DNA from: Nisaea denitrificans DSM 18348
GTDB lineage: Bacteria; Pseudomonadota; Alphaproteobacteria; Thalassobaculales; Thalassobaculaceae
Direction of reading: 5' to 3'
Assembly (NCBI RefSeq): GCF_000426505.1
Contig: NZ_AUFM01000015.1
Location: forward strand, 310,001 to 374,000
DNA length: 64,000 nucleotides
The stretch's first letter is position 1. Every line of letters starts with the position of its first letter. The notes under the pieces were generated by a model. The model had not been told where the DNA came from and ran no database searches. It saw only the letters and a program-made list of their open reading frames with translations. A program made the translations under genes and the position numbers. Shown one piece after another: positions 1 to 9,126 of this stretch.

Positions 1-127
1 CGGCGGTCAGGATCAGTGCAAGGCCGGAAAGCTCGGCAGCACGGCGGCGCAGGTAAAGACGGGCGCTCTCGGGCAAAAATCCCCCGCCCGCGGACCCGTT
101 ACCGGCAGTTTTCGTCGATGCGCTCAT
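1..127 (-). CDS. ftsK: DNA translocase FtsK, N-terminal fragment (cut by window edge)
   Basis: Only the first 42 codons are inside the window. The ATG at 127 is preceded on the minus strand by a purine-rich GGGGGAG stretch. The peptide has a short Ser/Gly-rich tail, then LYLRRRAAEL and the beginning of a hydrophobic helix (SGLALILTA). This is how alphaproteobacterial FtsK proteins enter their first membrane segment. FtsK is the septal, hexameric DNA pump that clears and resolves the terminus at division. The gene starts 32 bases after the aminotransferase on the same strand, and an aminotransferase-ftsK pair is common in Rhodospirillales. The assignment rests on a short stretch and on context; the motor domain lies outside the window. 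Confidence 0.6.
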   Translation of the reverse strand, partial: MSASTKTAGNGSAGGGFLPESARLYLRRRAAELSGLALILTA

Positions 128-159
128 GCTCTTGCTTCTCCCCCGTATCACCGGCCGCC

Positions 160-1350
160 TCAGAAATAAGGCGCAATCCGGCGCAGGCCTTCTTCGGTTG
201 TCGCAGCATCATAGACAAGGGCGATACGGACATAGGGATCACCCGGATTGACGCCGTCGGCATCTTCTCGCGCCATCAGACCCACCGGCACGATCTTCAC
301 CGCCTGCTCGCGCCAGATCTGCTTTGTCAGGGCTTCTGCGTCGTCGGCCGGCATGCAGACAAAGAATCCGGCCTCCGCTTCGTGATAGCCCTTCTTGTTG
401 CCCAGTACCTGCGTGGCGATGCGCCAGTTCTCGGCGTAATGCGCCCGGTTGGCCTCGACATGGGCCTCGTCTTTCCAAAGCGCGGTGGCGGCATGCTGGA
501 TCGGCAACGGCGTCGAGGCACTGCCAAACATGATGTACTCGCCATACCGGCCGACCAGTTCCGGATCACCCGCCATGAAGCCCGAGCGCAGCCCGGGACC
601 GCTGGATCGTTTCGATAACGAATGCAAAACCACAATGTTGTGCAGGCTGTCCCCGAGAGCGGCTGCCGCTTGCAGCCCGCCCACCGGCGGATCACCGCGG
701 TAAATCTCCGCATAGCATTCGTCCACCGCCAGCATGAAGTCATACTCACGCGCCAGTTCGATCGCCCGTTTCAGGTAATCGAGCGATGCCACGCGGCCTT
801 GCGGGTTCGTCGGCGTACAGAGAAAGCAAAGCGCCGTCCGTTCCAGGATCTCCGGCGCGATATCGTCCAGCTTCGGCAGGAAGCCGTTTTCCGGCGTTGC
901 GTTCATGTAGACCGGCTCGGCCCGGCCGAGCATGGCCGCCCCGCGATAGGAATGATAAAGCGGGTTCGGCATCAGGATGACCGGCTGCTGCCCTTTCTTT
1001 CGCTCTGGCACGGCGAGAAAGCCGAGCTGGTAGAGTGCTTCTCGGGTACCGGAGATGGACGTCACGTGACGTTCGGGATCGAGAAATCCGGACGGCAAGC
1101 CGTAGCGGCTGTCGAGCCAGCCCGTCACCGCGTCCCGGAAGGCAGGATCGCCCTTCGGCGGCGGATATTTGTTCCAGAGATGGCCGCTCGCAGCGATAGC
1201 TTCATTGACGAATGCGGGCGGCTGAATCTGCGGCTCGCCAACAGAAAGCATAATCGGGCGCTTGCCCGCAGCCGGCTCAATGCCGTCCAGCATCTTGTTC
1301 AGGCGCGCAAAGGTGTAGTCGCTAAGCGGTTGAAGCGCCGGGTTTATCAT
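160..1350 (-). CDS. PLP-dependent class I/II aminotransferase, DapC/AspC-like
   Basis: 396 residues, full length for fold-type I aminotransferases. Visible landmarks are the SISGTREAL segment (about residue 99), a PTNPQG motif (180-185), the aspartate that contacts the pyridine nitrogen (VDECY, D210) and the Schiff-base lysine in SLSKRS (K247). A GPGLRSGF segment follows, as in aspartate and succinyldiaminopimelate aminotransferases. It probably transfers an amino group between an amino acid and a 2-oxoacid in the cytoplasm. Close relatives are annotated either as aspartate aminotransferase or as the lysine/peptidoglycan-pathway enzyme DapC, and the sequence alone does not decide. It lies directly upstream of ftsK on the same strand, so the two may share a transcript. 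Confidence 0.85.
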   Translation of the reverse strand: MINPALQPLSDYTFARLNKMLDGIEPAAGKRPIMLSVGEPQIQPPAFVNEAIAASGHLWNKYPPPKGDPAFRDAVTGWLDSRYGLPSGFLDPERHVTSISGTREALYQLGFLAVPERKKGQQPVILMPNPLYHSYRGAAMLGRAEPVYMNATPENGFLPKLDDIAPEILERTALCFLCTPTNPQGRVASLDYLKRAIELAREYDFMLAVDECYAEIYRGDPPVGGLQAAAALGDSLHNIVVLHSLSKRSSGPGLRSGFMAGDPELVGRYGEYIMFGSASTPLPIQHAATALWKDEAHVEANRAHYAENWRIATQVLGNKKGYHEAEAGFFVCMPADDAEALTKQIWREQAVKIVPVGLMAREDADGVNPGDPYVRIALVYDAATTEEGLRRIAPYF

Positions 1351-1445
1351 CGGTTTTGCCCTATCCGCCCGGATTTCCGGCGCGAACTATCCCTGGTTAA
1401 ATTCGATTCTATAATAGAAGCCGGATAGTTATGGGGCAACTTTAA

Positions 1446-1467
1446 TGCAAAACCTCACAATTTTGCA
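1446..1467. repeat. Inverted repeat TGCAAAA-N8-TTTTGCA upstream of the aminotransferase
   Basis: Perfect 7-base arms around an 8-base spacer, about 100 bases upstream of the aminotransferase start and downstream of the amtB terminator. No U-tract follows on either strand, so a regulator-binding dyad is more likely than a terminator. No known operator family was recognised. Confidence 0.4.
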
Positions 1468-1512
1468 GGTTCGCGCATGATGTTTTGAAAATCACATAAA
1501 ATGTTGCTTTAA

Positions 1513-1546
1513 ATAAAGAAAAGGCCCGGATGTCGCCATCCGGGCC
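1513..1546 (-). terminator. Rho-independent terminator of glnK-amtB
   Basis: Perfect 10-base arms GGCCCGGATG / CATCCGGGCC with a 4-base loop (1523-1546). On the minus strand they are followed by a T-rich run (TTTTCTTTATTT). The hairpin lies 22 bases beyond the amtB stop, the right place and polarity to end the glnK-amtB transcript. Confidence 0.9.
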
Positions 1547-1568
1547 CGTTCAGAAAGTTTTTCTCGGA

Positions 1569-2897
1569 TTAGACCCGGCCGGAGCCGCCGCCGAATTCCG
1601 GATAGGCCTCAAGACCGCACTCGGCTCGGTCCAGACCGAGGAATTCTTCTTCCTCGCTGGCCCGCAGACCGATGGTCAGCTTCAGGACACCCCAGACAAC
1701 AGCGCTGGTGATCAGGACGAAGGCGCCAATGGCGACAATGCCGATGATCTGGGTGGTGAAGCTGGCATCACCGTTCGACAGGACCACCGCGATGGTGCCC
1801 CAGATGCCGCAGATCAGGTGAACCGGGATCGCACCGACCACGTCGTCGATCTTCAGCTTGTCGAGAAGCGGAACGGCGACGACGATGAGGATACCGCCAA
1901 TGCCACCAACCAGCACCGCAGTACCGATGCTCGGGGCAAGCGGCTCGGCAGTGATGGAGACCAGACCGCCGAGGGCACCGTTGAGCGCCATGGTCAGGTC
2001 GAGCTTCTTGTAGATGATCTGGTTCAGGATCACCGCGGCGACAACACCGGCCGCAGCGGCCATGTTGGTGTTGACGTAGATGGTCGCGATGTCGCGAACG
2101 TCAGCGGCAGAGCCCATGGCGAGCTGGGAGCCGCCATTGAAGCCGAACCAGCCGAGCCACAGGATGAACGTGCCCAGCGTTGCCAGCGGCAGGTTCGAAC
2201 CCGGCATCGGATGAACGGAACCGTCACTGCCGAACTTACCGGTACGCGCGCCGATGATGATGGCGCCGGCAAGAGCCGCCCAGCCACCAACCGAGTGCAC
2301 GATCGTGGAGCCGGCAAAGTCGGAGAAGCCCATTTCACTGAGCCAGCCGCCGCCCCAGGTCCAGGAACCCTGGATCGGGTAGATGATCCCGGTCAGCAGA
2401 ACCGTGAAGATCAGGAACGGGAACACTTTCACGCGCTCGGCAACCGTGCCGGACACGATGGAAGCGGTCGCTGCCACGAACACCATCTGGAAGAACCAGT
2501 CGGAGGACGCTGCATAGCCGGAGCCGTCGCCGGTGAAACCGTCGGCGGTGATGACATCGTCAGAACCGGACCAGATCGCGAAGGATCCCATGAAGCCGGA
2601 GACGTCCATGTACATCAGGTTGTAACCGACGAGCCAGTAGAGCAGGCCGGCGACAGAGTAGAGGGTGATGTTCTTGGCACACTGCATCGTCGTGTTCTTG
2701 GTACGGACGAGGCCCGCTTCAAGCATGCAGAAACCGGCCGCCATCCACATCACGAGGAACCCGTGCATCAGGAAAGACAGCGTGTTGAAGATGAAGGCCG
2801 TCTCTGGGTCGACGGCCGCTGAAGCGGTCTTCGTCAGCGCGATCGTTACCGACGCGGTGACGGCCGTCAGAACGGAAAAGCCGAAAAATTTTCTCAT
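1569..2897 (-). CDS. amtB: Ammonium transporter AmtB
   Basis: 442 residues with a cleavable-looking signal peptide (residues 1 to about 28, ending ASA) and about 11 hydrophobic segments, the Amt/Mep/Rh layout. The two pore histidines are visible: H201 in TIVHSVGG and H360 in IPVHLICG. D193 (FSDFAG) matches the conserved aspartate of the recruitment site. The protein conducts ammonium across the inner membrane at low external nitrogen. It lies 12 bases downstream of the PII gene glnK on the same strand. This classic pairing lets non-uridylylated GlnK plug the AmtB pore when nitrogen is plentiful. A strong hairpin terminator follows. Confidence 0.97.
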   Translation of the reverse strand: MRKFFGFSVLTAVTASVTIALTKTASAAVDPETAFIFNTLSFLMHGFLVMWMAAGFCMLEAGLVRTKNTTMQCAKNITLYSVAGLLYWLVGYNLMYMDVSGFMGSFAIWSGSDDVITADGFTGDGSGYAASSDWFFQMVFVAATASIVSGTVAERVKVFPFLIFTVLLTGIIYPIQGSWTWGGGWLSEMGFSDFAGSTIVHSVGGWAALAGAIIIGARTGKFGSDGSVHPMPGSNLPLATLGTFILWLGWFGFNGGSQLAMGSAADVRDIATIYVNTNMAAAAGVVAAVILNQIIYKKLDLTMALNGALGGLVSITAEPLAPSIGTAVLVGGIGGILIVVAVPLLDKLKIDDVVGAIPVHLICGIWGTIAVVLSNGDASFTTQIIGIVAIGAFVLITSAVVWGVLKLTIGLRASEEEEFLGLDRAECGLEAYPEFGGGSGRV

Positions 2898-2909
2898 CTG
2901 ATGAGCTCC

Positions 2910-3602
<693 letters not shown>

Positions 3603-4835
3603 GTGAAAGACATTCTCTGCGATGCGCTGATCATTGGCGGCGGCCTGTCCGGCATCTCCACAGCCTTGGCGCTGGATGCCACCGGACTGTCGGTCACCGT
3701 GATCGATCGGGTACCCGTAGAGACGCATGTCGCGGCCGGGCATGACGGCCGGACAACCGCAATTTCCCAAAGCAGCAAGCGGATGCTGGTTCGGCTCGGA
3801 GTCTGGGGCGCCCTGCCGGAAGCCCCTTGCGCGATCGAGGATATACGCGTCCGGGAAGGCGGATCGCCGCTCTTCCTGCAATTCGATCACGAAGATGCCG
3901 GCCCGGACCCGATGGGCTTCATCCTCGATAACGGCTCACTGAAGGCCGGCCTTTACCGCGCTGCCGCCACCCGCCCCGGTATCCGGATTGTCTCGCCGGC
4001 ATCCGTTGAGCGGCTGGAGCGGAATGGCGAGGCAGCAACGGCCATTCTTGCGGACGGACGCCGCATCACCGCACAGCTCGCTGTTGCCGCAGACGGGCGC
4101 GGCTCCCCAACCCGTCGAGCGGCCGGGTTGCGCATAACCGAGCTGTCCTACGATCAGACCGCGATTACCTGCACGGTGACGCACGAGCGGCCGCACGATC
4201 ATGTCGCCTTTGAACACTTCCGTCCCGCCGGCCCCTTCGCGATGCTGCCTCTGAACGACGCGGCGGACGGCACGCACCAATCCTGTCTGGTCTGGAGCGA
4301 GCGCACCGGCGCAGCGAATGCCCTCATGGGACTCACTGACGGCGAATTCGATCTGGAAATGCAGAGAGCATTCGGAGAAACCCTCGGACGGCTTCGCGTC
4401 ACGGGCAAGCGCTGGGCCTATCCGCTCGGCCTGATCCATGCCGAGCGCTATATCGACCGGCGGCTGGTACTGGTTGGGGACGCCGCTCACGGCATCCATC
4501 CGATTGCAGGCCAGGGCTTCAATCTCGGACTGCGCGATATCGCGGCGCTCGCCGACACGATCGAGGATGCGCGCCGCATCGGGCTGGATTTCGGCTCGGC
4601 GCCCGTACTGGAGAAGTATCAGCGCTGGCGGCGCTTCGATGTGATGACGATGATCGCCGCAACGGATGGATTGAACCGCCTGTTCTCGAACGACTCAGCA
4701 GGTATCCGGCTGCTGCGCGATGCTGGGCTTGGGCTGGTTCAGCGCATCGGTCCGCTGAAACGGGCCTTTATGCGCGGTGCAATGGGGACGGTCGGCACTC
4801 TGCCGCGCCTGATGCAAGACCCCGCGCGGCACTAG
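3603..4835 (+). CDS. UbiH/UbiF-family FAD-dependent ubiquinone biosynthesis hydroxylase
   Basis: 410 residues from a GTG start. The three flavoprotein monooxygenase signatures are present: the N-terminal dinucleotide fold IIGGGLSG (residues 10-17), a DG motif (AADGRGSPTR, about 165) and the FAD-ribityl GD motif (VGDAAHGIHPIAGQG, about 290). The family hydroxylates the aromatic ring of polyprenylated ubiquinone intermediates at the inner membrane, using NAD(P)H and oxygen. Which ring position is modified (UbiH, UbiF or the alphaproteobacterial UbiL type) cannot be told from sequence alone. It is transcribed divergently from glnK and converges on the DUF971 gene with an 11-base gap. Confidence 0.9.
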   Translation: MKDILCDALIIGGGLSGISTALALDATGLSVTVIDRVPVETHVAAGHDGRTTAISQSSKRMLVRLGVWGALPEAPCAIEDIRVREGGSPLFLQFDHEDAGPDPMGFILDNGSLKAGLYRAAATRPGIRIVSPASVERLERNGEAATAILADGRRITAQLAVAADGRGSPTRRAAGLRITELSYDQTAITCTVTHERPHDHVAFEHFRPAGPFAMLPLNDAADGTHQSCLVWSERTGAANALMGLTDGEFDLEMQRAFGETLGRLRVTGKRWAYPLGLIHAERYIDRRLVLVGDAAHGIHPIAGQGFNLGLRDIAALADTIEDARRIGLDFGSAPVLEKYQRWRRFDVMTMIAATDGLNRLFSNDSAGIRLLRDAGLGLVQRIGPLKRAFMRGAMGTVGTLPRLMQDPARH

Positions 4836-4846
4836 AATTCGGGCTT

Positions 4847-5221
4847 TCAGGGCTCCCGGCTGAGACCGGCCGCTTCGAGTTCGCTGAGATAGCGTTGCCA
4901 AATCTGCTCTTTCTCGGAGCCGAGCTTGTGCAGATAACGCCACGTATAGATCCCGGTATCGTGCAGATCGTCGAATTTGATCTTCACCGCGTAATTGCCG
5001 ACCGCTTCCATGCCCATGATGTTCACGTGGGCACGCCCGGCCACCAGTTTCTTCTGGGACGGTACATGGCCCTGCACTTCTGCCGACGGGCTTTCGACCC
5101 TCAGAAGTTCGGCCGGAATGGAGAAGCTTTCACCGGTGCTGAAATCGATCTCCAGGGACTTGTCCGCAGATTGAACGCGGATTTCCGTCGGCCAGATATC
5201 GCTCGCGAAGGATTCGCTCAT
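4847..5221 (-). CDS. DUF971 (gamma-butyrobetaine hydroxylase-like N-terminal domain) protein
   Basis: 124 residues, essentially only the DUF971 domain. It has an N-terminal PTEIRV strand, a central [17 protein letters not shown] core, and the [10 protein letters not shown] segment typical of the family. In larger proteins this domain precedes a 2-oxoglutarate oxygenase; alone it is found near Fe-S carrier and housekeeping genes and has no settled role. Its ATG overlaps the stop of the upstream Trm112-like gene (ATGA), so the two are translationally coupled. It is the last gene of the thioredoxin-LON-Trm112-DUF971 operon. Confidence 0.85.
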   Translation of the reverse strand: MSESFASDIWPTEIRVQSADKSLEIDFSTGESFSIPAELLRVESPSAEVQGHVPSQKKLVAGRAHVNIMGMEAVGNYAVKIKFDDLHDTGIYTWRYLHKLGSEKEQIWQRYLSELEAAGLSREP

Positions 5222-5490
5222 GATTTTTCATCCTGACGCGCGGACAGAGCGGCCCTGCCTTCGGCAACGGGGTCTCCGTCATCATTCAGGTGCCGCGCCT
5301 CGTCGGGCAGCATGATCGGCACACCGTCACGGATCGGAAACGCCAGCCCGGCCTGTTCACTCACCAGCTCGGAGCGGGCACGATCATAGACCAGCGGCGC
5401 CTTTGTCAACGGACAGACCAGAATCTCCAGCAACTTCGGATCGACTTCCCGCTCCGCGCTGCCGGCCGCAGGTTTCTCAGTGCCGTGCAT
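5218..5490 (-). CDS. Trm112-family zinc-ribbon-like small protein
   Basis: About 90 residues from the ATG at 5490 (an upstream in-frame ATG at 5511 is possible). The core reads [20 protein letters not shown], then [16 protein letters not shown], diagnostic of the bacterial Trm112/YcaR family. Eukaryotic Trm112 activates several methyltransferases; in bacteria the partner is unknown. Only one of the usual cysteines (in VCPLTK) is present, so zinc binding is doubtful, as is common in proteobacterial members. The start overlaps the end of the LON-domain gene by 14 bases and the end overlaps DUF971 by four. Confidence 0.85.
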   Translation of the reverse strand: MHGTEKPAAGSAEREVDPKLLEILVCPLTKAPLVYDRARSELVSEQAGLAFPIRDGVPIMLPDEARHLNDDGDPVAEGRAALSARQDEKS

Positions 5491-6133
5491 GGCGATTATC
5501 CTTGAGATCATCGTGAAGCGACATCTCTAGCAGGGTGAGCATCGTCTCGCCACGCTCCTGCAACGTCGGCGCCTCAAGCAGGGCCTGCTTCTCGAGGGAA
5601 CCGAACGGGCAGACCATCGCCAGCGTGGTCAGAAGCTGCCGGTCTTCCGCATTTTCAATGGAATCCCAATCGGCCCGCATGCCGTGCAGCGCGAAATAGT
5701 CTTTCAGGCCGCGCATCAGACGATCCCGGTCCAGGGACAGATCGTCCTGGGCTTCAAAATCATCCGCGAAACTGCACCAGTCAGCCACCACCCGGCGATA
5801 ACCGGAGCGGCATTCCAGTTCCTGCTCCACATGGAAGCGGGCTATTCCGGTCAAGGTGATCATGAAACGACCATCCTCGGTTTCCGAGAAGGACGTGATG
5901 CGGCCCACGCACCCGGTACGGTGGAGGCTGGCATCACCCTCCTCTTCCTGCGGCTGGATCATGCCGATCAGCCGGTCGGTGCCGAGCGCATCCTGTGTCA
6001 TCGCCAGATAGCGCGGCTCAAAAATATTGAGCGGGAGCTTGCCGCCGGGCAGCAACAGAACCCCGGGCAGCGGGAAGACCGGAATGCAGGCAGGCATGTC
6101 CTCTAGGCCGGGAGCAAAGGGATTGCGTGTCAT
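5477..6133 (-). CDS. LON N-terminal substrate-binding domain protein
   Basis: 218 residues. The N-terminal half has the LON-domain hallmarks: [26 protein letters not shown] at residues 17-42, then GMIQP and the GCVGRI strand. There is no AAA+ or protease part, so this is the stand-alone LON-domain type rather than Lon itself. Such proteins are widespread in alphaproteobacteria beside a thioredoxin-fold gene, as here, and are presumed to bind unfolded or aggregated protein (inference). It is the second gene of the operon, 38 bases after the thioredoxin-TPR gene. Confidence 0.9.
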   Translation of the reverse strand: MTRNPFAPGLEDMPACIPVFPLPGVLLLPGGKLPLNIFEPRYLAMTQDALGTDRLIGMIQPQEEEGDASLHRTGCVGRITSFSETEDGRFMITLTGIARFHVEQELECRSGYRRVVADWCSFADDFEAQDDLSLDRDRLMRGLKDYFALHGMRADWDSIENAEDRQLLTTLAMVCPFGSLEKQALLEAPTLQERGETMLTLLEMSLHDDLKDNRHARH

Positions 6134-6171
6134 GGATTCCGGTGCCTCCTTTCCGATAGATCTCTGTGAAC

Positions 6172-7077
6172 TCAGGAAAACAGAACTGCTGAGAGACGGC
6201 GCCGGCCCTGAATGGTTACCGGGTCCGTATGACCGAATGCCTCGAAGAACTTCACCAGTTGCATGCGGGCTTTCTGCTCTTCCCAGTCGCGATCGCGGCG
6301 GATGCTTTCGATCAGCGCCTCGACCGCACCTTCGCGGTTGTTCGACGCAAAGCGCGCCATGGCCAGATCGTAGCGGGCCTGGTGGTTGTCCGGATCGGCT
6401 TCGATGGCGGCAAGAAGTGCGGCCTCCTCGCCGGCATCCTGGCTTTCGGTCACGAGTTCAAGCGACGCGATCGCAGCATGCACTTCCGGCGCCTTTTTGA
6501 TCTCGTCCGGCAAATCCGTAATCATCTGCTGCGCCTGCTCAACCTGGCCAACAGCGACCAGAGCACGGATCAGGCCGGCTATGCCGCGCACATTCTCCGG
6601 ATCGTGCTCAACCACCTGGCTGTAAACTCCACCAGCGCCCTGCGCATCGCCCGCCTCGAGCATCTGGTCCGCAGCATCCAGCGCTTCATCGAGCGGGGAT
6701 TCGCCCGCGGCGCCACCCGTCAGCCGCTTGACGAATTCGCGGATCTGGCTTTCCGGCAAGGCGCCTTGGAAACCGTCTACAGGTTGCCCCTTGTGGAAGG
6801 CGAACACAGCCGGGATCGACTGGACCCGCATCTGCTGTGCGATGGCCTGGTTCTCGTCGATATTGACCTTCACCATGCGCACGGCGCCGGCGGCTTCACG
6901 CACAACCTTTTCCAGCATCGGGCCGAGCTGCTTACAGGGGCCGCACCACGGTGCCCAGAAGTCGACGATGACCGGAACGTCCTTAGACGCTTCGACAACA
7001 TCAGCCATGAAGGTTTGCGTATTGGAGTCCTTGATCAGATCGGCGGAGTCCGGGGCGGCGTTAATAAGGGTTTCCAT
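6172..7077 (-). CDS. Thioredoxin-TPR co-chaperone, CnoX/YbbN type
   Basis: 301 residues from the ATG at 7077 (METLINAAP); ATGs at 7098 and 7134 would lengthen it. An N-terminal thioredoxin domain (about 1-115) keeps the redox motif WCGPC (C45, C48) and the cis-proline region (QSIPAVFAF). The rest is helical TPR-like, with two repeats of the NVRGIAGLIRALVAVG kind. E. coli CnoX has SXXC instead; alphaproteobacterial homologues with CGPC are known, so this protein can be both holdase and thiol reductant (family knowledge). It heads the operon with the LON, Trm112 and DUF971 genes, consistent with a protein-quality role. Confidence 0.9.
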   Translation of the reverse strand: METLINAAPDSADLIKDSNTQTFMADVVEASKDVPVIVDFWAPWCGPCKQLGPMLEKVVREAAGAVRMVKVNIDENQAIAQQMRVQSIPAVFAFHKGQPVDGFQGALPESQIREFVKRLTGGAAGESPLDEALDAADQMLEAGDAQGAGGVYSQVVEHDPENVRGIAGLIRALVAVGQVEQAQQMITDLPDEIKKAPEVHAAIASLELVTESQDAGEEAALLAAIEADPDNHQARYDLAMARFASNNREGAVEALIESIRRDRDWEEQKARMQLVKFFEAFGHTDPVTIQGRRRLSAVLFS

Positions 7078-7167
7078 ACCTGTCGTCCGTTCTTTCATAT
7101 CCGGTAAAGATTGGCCGCGGCCGTCGCTTGGCAAGTCCCCGACCGTTCACAACAGCCGGGACGTCGC

Positions 7168-7707
7168 TCAGGCCAGAGCCGCGAGGTCGAGAATTTCAGG
7201 CTCGTATCCAAGATTCCTGAGGAATGCCACAAGCGAGTCGGGTGAGACCGCGATTGTCATTTCATTGGAGAGCGGGTGGTAATTGAGCGGGTCATACGTC
7301 AGCATTTCCTTGTCCAGCACCACCGTGACATCCCGCCCCACGTCATTGAACACGGCATAGGGTGAAACGGCCCCCGGGATCACACCGAGATGCGTCATCA
7401 ACCGGTCCGGGCTGCCGAAGGACAGACGAGCGCCGCCAAGAGCCGCCCCGAGCTGCTTCAGGTCGATTGGCCGATCCTCCAGCGTCACGACAAGCCACAT
7501 CTTGCCCTTGCGGTCACGCAGGAACAGGTTCTTGCAATGGCCGCCCGAAAGCTCTCCACGCAGCGCCTTGCTGTCTTCCACGGTGAATAGAGGCGGATGG
7601 CGATGCAATTCGTAGCCGAGCTCCAACCCGTCAAGATGGGCGAGCAGTTCATCCGGTGTCCTTGGGCCAGATTGCCCATTGGCGGAGACTGATTCACTCT
7701 CGGACAT
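7168..7707 (-). CDS. YbaK/ProX-type aminoacyl-tRNA editing domain protein (prolyl-tRNA deacylase)
   Basis: 179 residues from the ATG at 7707; an upstream ATG at 7749 adds 14 Arg/Lys-rich residues that do not look like part of the domain. The YbaK fold is clear: HRHPPLFTVEDSKALRG, then GGHCKNLFLRDRKGKMWLVV with the catalytic-region lysine (CKNLFL). GVIPGAVSPYAVFND and a C-terminal HPLSNEMTIAVS strand follow. Free-standing ProX/ProXp proteins hydrolyse mischarged Ala- or Cys-tRNA-Pro in the cytoplasm. The subtype is inferred from length and layout. Transcribed alone, divergent from tRNA-Gly. Confidence 0.88.
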   Translation of the reverse strand: MSESESVSANGQSGPRTPDELLAHLDGLELGYELHRHPPLFTVEDSKALRGELSGGHCKNLFLRDRKGKMWLVVTLEDRPIDLKQLGAALGGARLSFGSPDRLMTHLGVIPGAVSPYAVFNDVGRDVTVVLDKEMLTYDPLNYHPLSNEMTIAVSPDSLVAFLRNLGYEPEILDLAALA

Positions 7708-7854
7708 AACGCTCTGCTTCCTCTTATTGCGCGATCGGTACCGCGCCACGGCAAATTCTGGGTTCTGGGATAGCTGGAAAGTGGGTATTTTCCAAGGCTT
7801 TCCTAGTGTTTTGACGGTTTGGCGGGGCGCCTGGAAAAAAAATTATTTCGAGGC

Positions 7855-7882
7855 TTGCAAAGCCAAGAACAGTTTGTATTAT
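7855..7882 (+). promoter_or_regulatory. Sigma-70 promoter of tRNA-Gly
   Basis: TTGCAA (7855-7860), a 16-base spacer, then TATTAT (7877-7882). The start point would fall near 7890, about 30 bases before the mature tRNA. Confidence 0.6.
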
Positions 7883-7919
7883 CGCGGCCTCTCGACGGCA
7901 TCACTGAATGCCGATGGAT

Positions 7920-7994
7920 GCGGGCGTAGCTCAGGGGTAGAGCATAACCTTGCCAAGGTTAGGGTCGTGAGTTCGAATCTCATCGCCCGCTCCA
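7920..7994 (+). tRNA. tRNA-Gly (anticodon GCC)
   Basis: Full cloverleaf: acceptor GCGGGCG / CGCCCGC, D-arm GCTC..GAGC, anticodon stem TAACC / GGTTA around the loop TTGCCAA (anticodon GCC), and T-arm with GTTCGAAT. Discriminator T is followed by an encoded CCA. It reads glycine codons GGC and GGU. Confidence 0.97.
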
Positions 7995-8024
7995 ATTCCT
8001 CCTAGATATGGAGGGTCGAGAAAC

Positions 8025-8051
8025 AAAAAGGCGGCGTCAGCCGCCTTTTTT
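8025..8051. terminator. Bidirectional terminator shared by tRNA-Gly and the EamA gene
   Basis: AAAAAGGCGGC - GTCA - GCCGCCTTTTTT: symmetrical GC-rich arms flanked by A and T runs, so it can end transcription from either side. The hairpin overlaps the last codons of the EamA gene (Lys-Lys-Gly-Gly-stop), so one sequence serves as C-terminus and terminator. Confidence 0.85.
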
Positions 8052-9026
8052 GCGCGCGCTCCTCCTGGCCAGAAGCGCTTCGCGGTGACTGATATACGCG
8101 GTTGAACAGAAAATCACTGCACCGCCGAGCCAAACCCAGACGGTCGGCTCTTCGCCAAACAGCAGATATCCCATCACCGCAATAAGCGGCAGCTTGATGA
8201 ATTCGAGCGGCTGCAGCTGGGTGATTTCGGCCAGACCGCAGGCCCGGGTCCAGCAAACGTGACCGGCTGTCCCGGCACCCGCCAGACAGAACAGCCAGAG
8301 CCAGGTCATCGGATCGGGCCAAGTCCAGACGAACAATGCCGGGACCAGTGAAAGCGGGCTCTGCAGCAACACCATCCAGAGCACGATCGCTTCCGGCCGT
8401 TCCGTTGCCGTCAGCTTCTTCACGACCAGCGCCGTGATCGCGATCCCGAATGCGTTGCCAAGCGCAAGCAGCGCACCGATCGACATCGCCTCCATACCGG
8501 GCCGCAACACCAGCAGCATGCCGACAAAACCGGCGGCAAGGGCGGCGACGCGGCGGGCCCTGATCACCTCGCCAAGCACCAGAACGGCGCCGATGGTGGC
8601 AAACAATGGCGCCGTGAATCCGAGCGCCGTTGCCTCGGCAAGCGGGATCATGGTGATCGCGGCAAACCCCGCTGCCATGGCCACCAGATTGATAACCGCA
8701 CGCAAACTGTAAAGACTGTATTTGTCCGTTTTCAGCGCCGAAAAGCCGTACCCCATGATCCAGGGAGCCATCAGCACAACGGCGAGAAAATTGCGAAAAA
8801 ACACGACCTCGAGAACGTGCAAATTCTCCGACGCAAGCCGGATGAAAATTCCCATCGAGGTGAAGAAAACCATCGCCGTGCTCATCAGCAGCGTCGCCTG
8901 GACCGGTACCGGCAATCTTGTGAAGGCGGCGAACATGAACATATCAAAGGAGCCTGAGGGCGGAGGGGACCTGGAGACTATCCCGCCCGGAACGTCCTGA
9001 CCAGCAAGCCGAATTTCATCCGTCAC
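8037..9026 (-). CDS. EamA/DMT-superfamily transporter (RhaT-like)
   Basis: 329 residues from the first ATG; ATGs at residues 29 and 31 are alternative starts, closer to the first membrane segment. About ten hydrophobic helices are visible in two homologous halves, the pattern of drug/metabolite (EamA) permeases. Landmarks are FFRNFLAVVLMAPW in the first half and IALVR-type EATALGFTAPLFATIGAVLVLGE motifs repeated in the second (ITQLQPLEFIKLPL). The C-terminus is basic and cytoplasmic (RRSARKKGG). The substrate cannot be predicted; relatives export amino acids or metabolites. It converges on tRNA-Gly and shares its terminator. Confidence 0.88.
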   Translation of the reverse strand: MTDEIRLAGQDVPGGIVSRSPPPSGSFDMFMFAAFTRLPVPVQATLLMSTAMVFFTSMGIFIRLASENLHVLEVVFFRNFLAVVLMAPWIMGYGFSALKTDKYSLYSLRAVINLVAMAAGFAAITMIPLAEATALGFTAPLFATIGAVLVLGEVIRARRVAALAAGFVGMLLVLRPGMEAMSIGALLALGNAFGIAITALVVKKLTATERPEAIVLWMVLLQSPLSLVPALFVWTWPDPMTWLWLFCLAGAGTAGHVCWTRACGLAEITQLQPLEFIKLPLIAVMGYLLFGEEPTVWVWLGGAVIFCSTAYISHREALLARRSARKKGG

Positions 9027-9126
9027 GGTTCGGTTTCATGATCTGGATCAAAGATATGGAAAACATCCTGTGTTCCTGTGATCTCAGGCGATCTTGCGAT
9101 CATTACTGACTGCCAGGAGGCAAAAA

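Noticed and set aside
1530-2822. 430-codon plus-strand frame opposite amtB
   Set aside because: Asp/Gly/His-rich shadow of the transporter gene; it also begins inside the amtB terminator.
7679-8005. 108-codon plus-strand frame over tRNA-Gly
   Set aside because: It runs through the promoter and the whole tRNA; the C-terminal part is translated tRNA.
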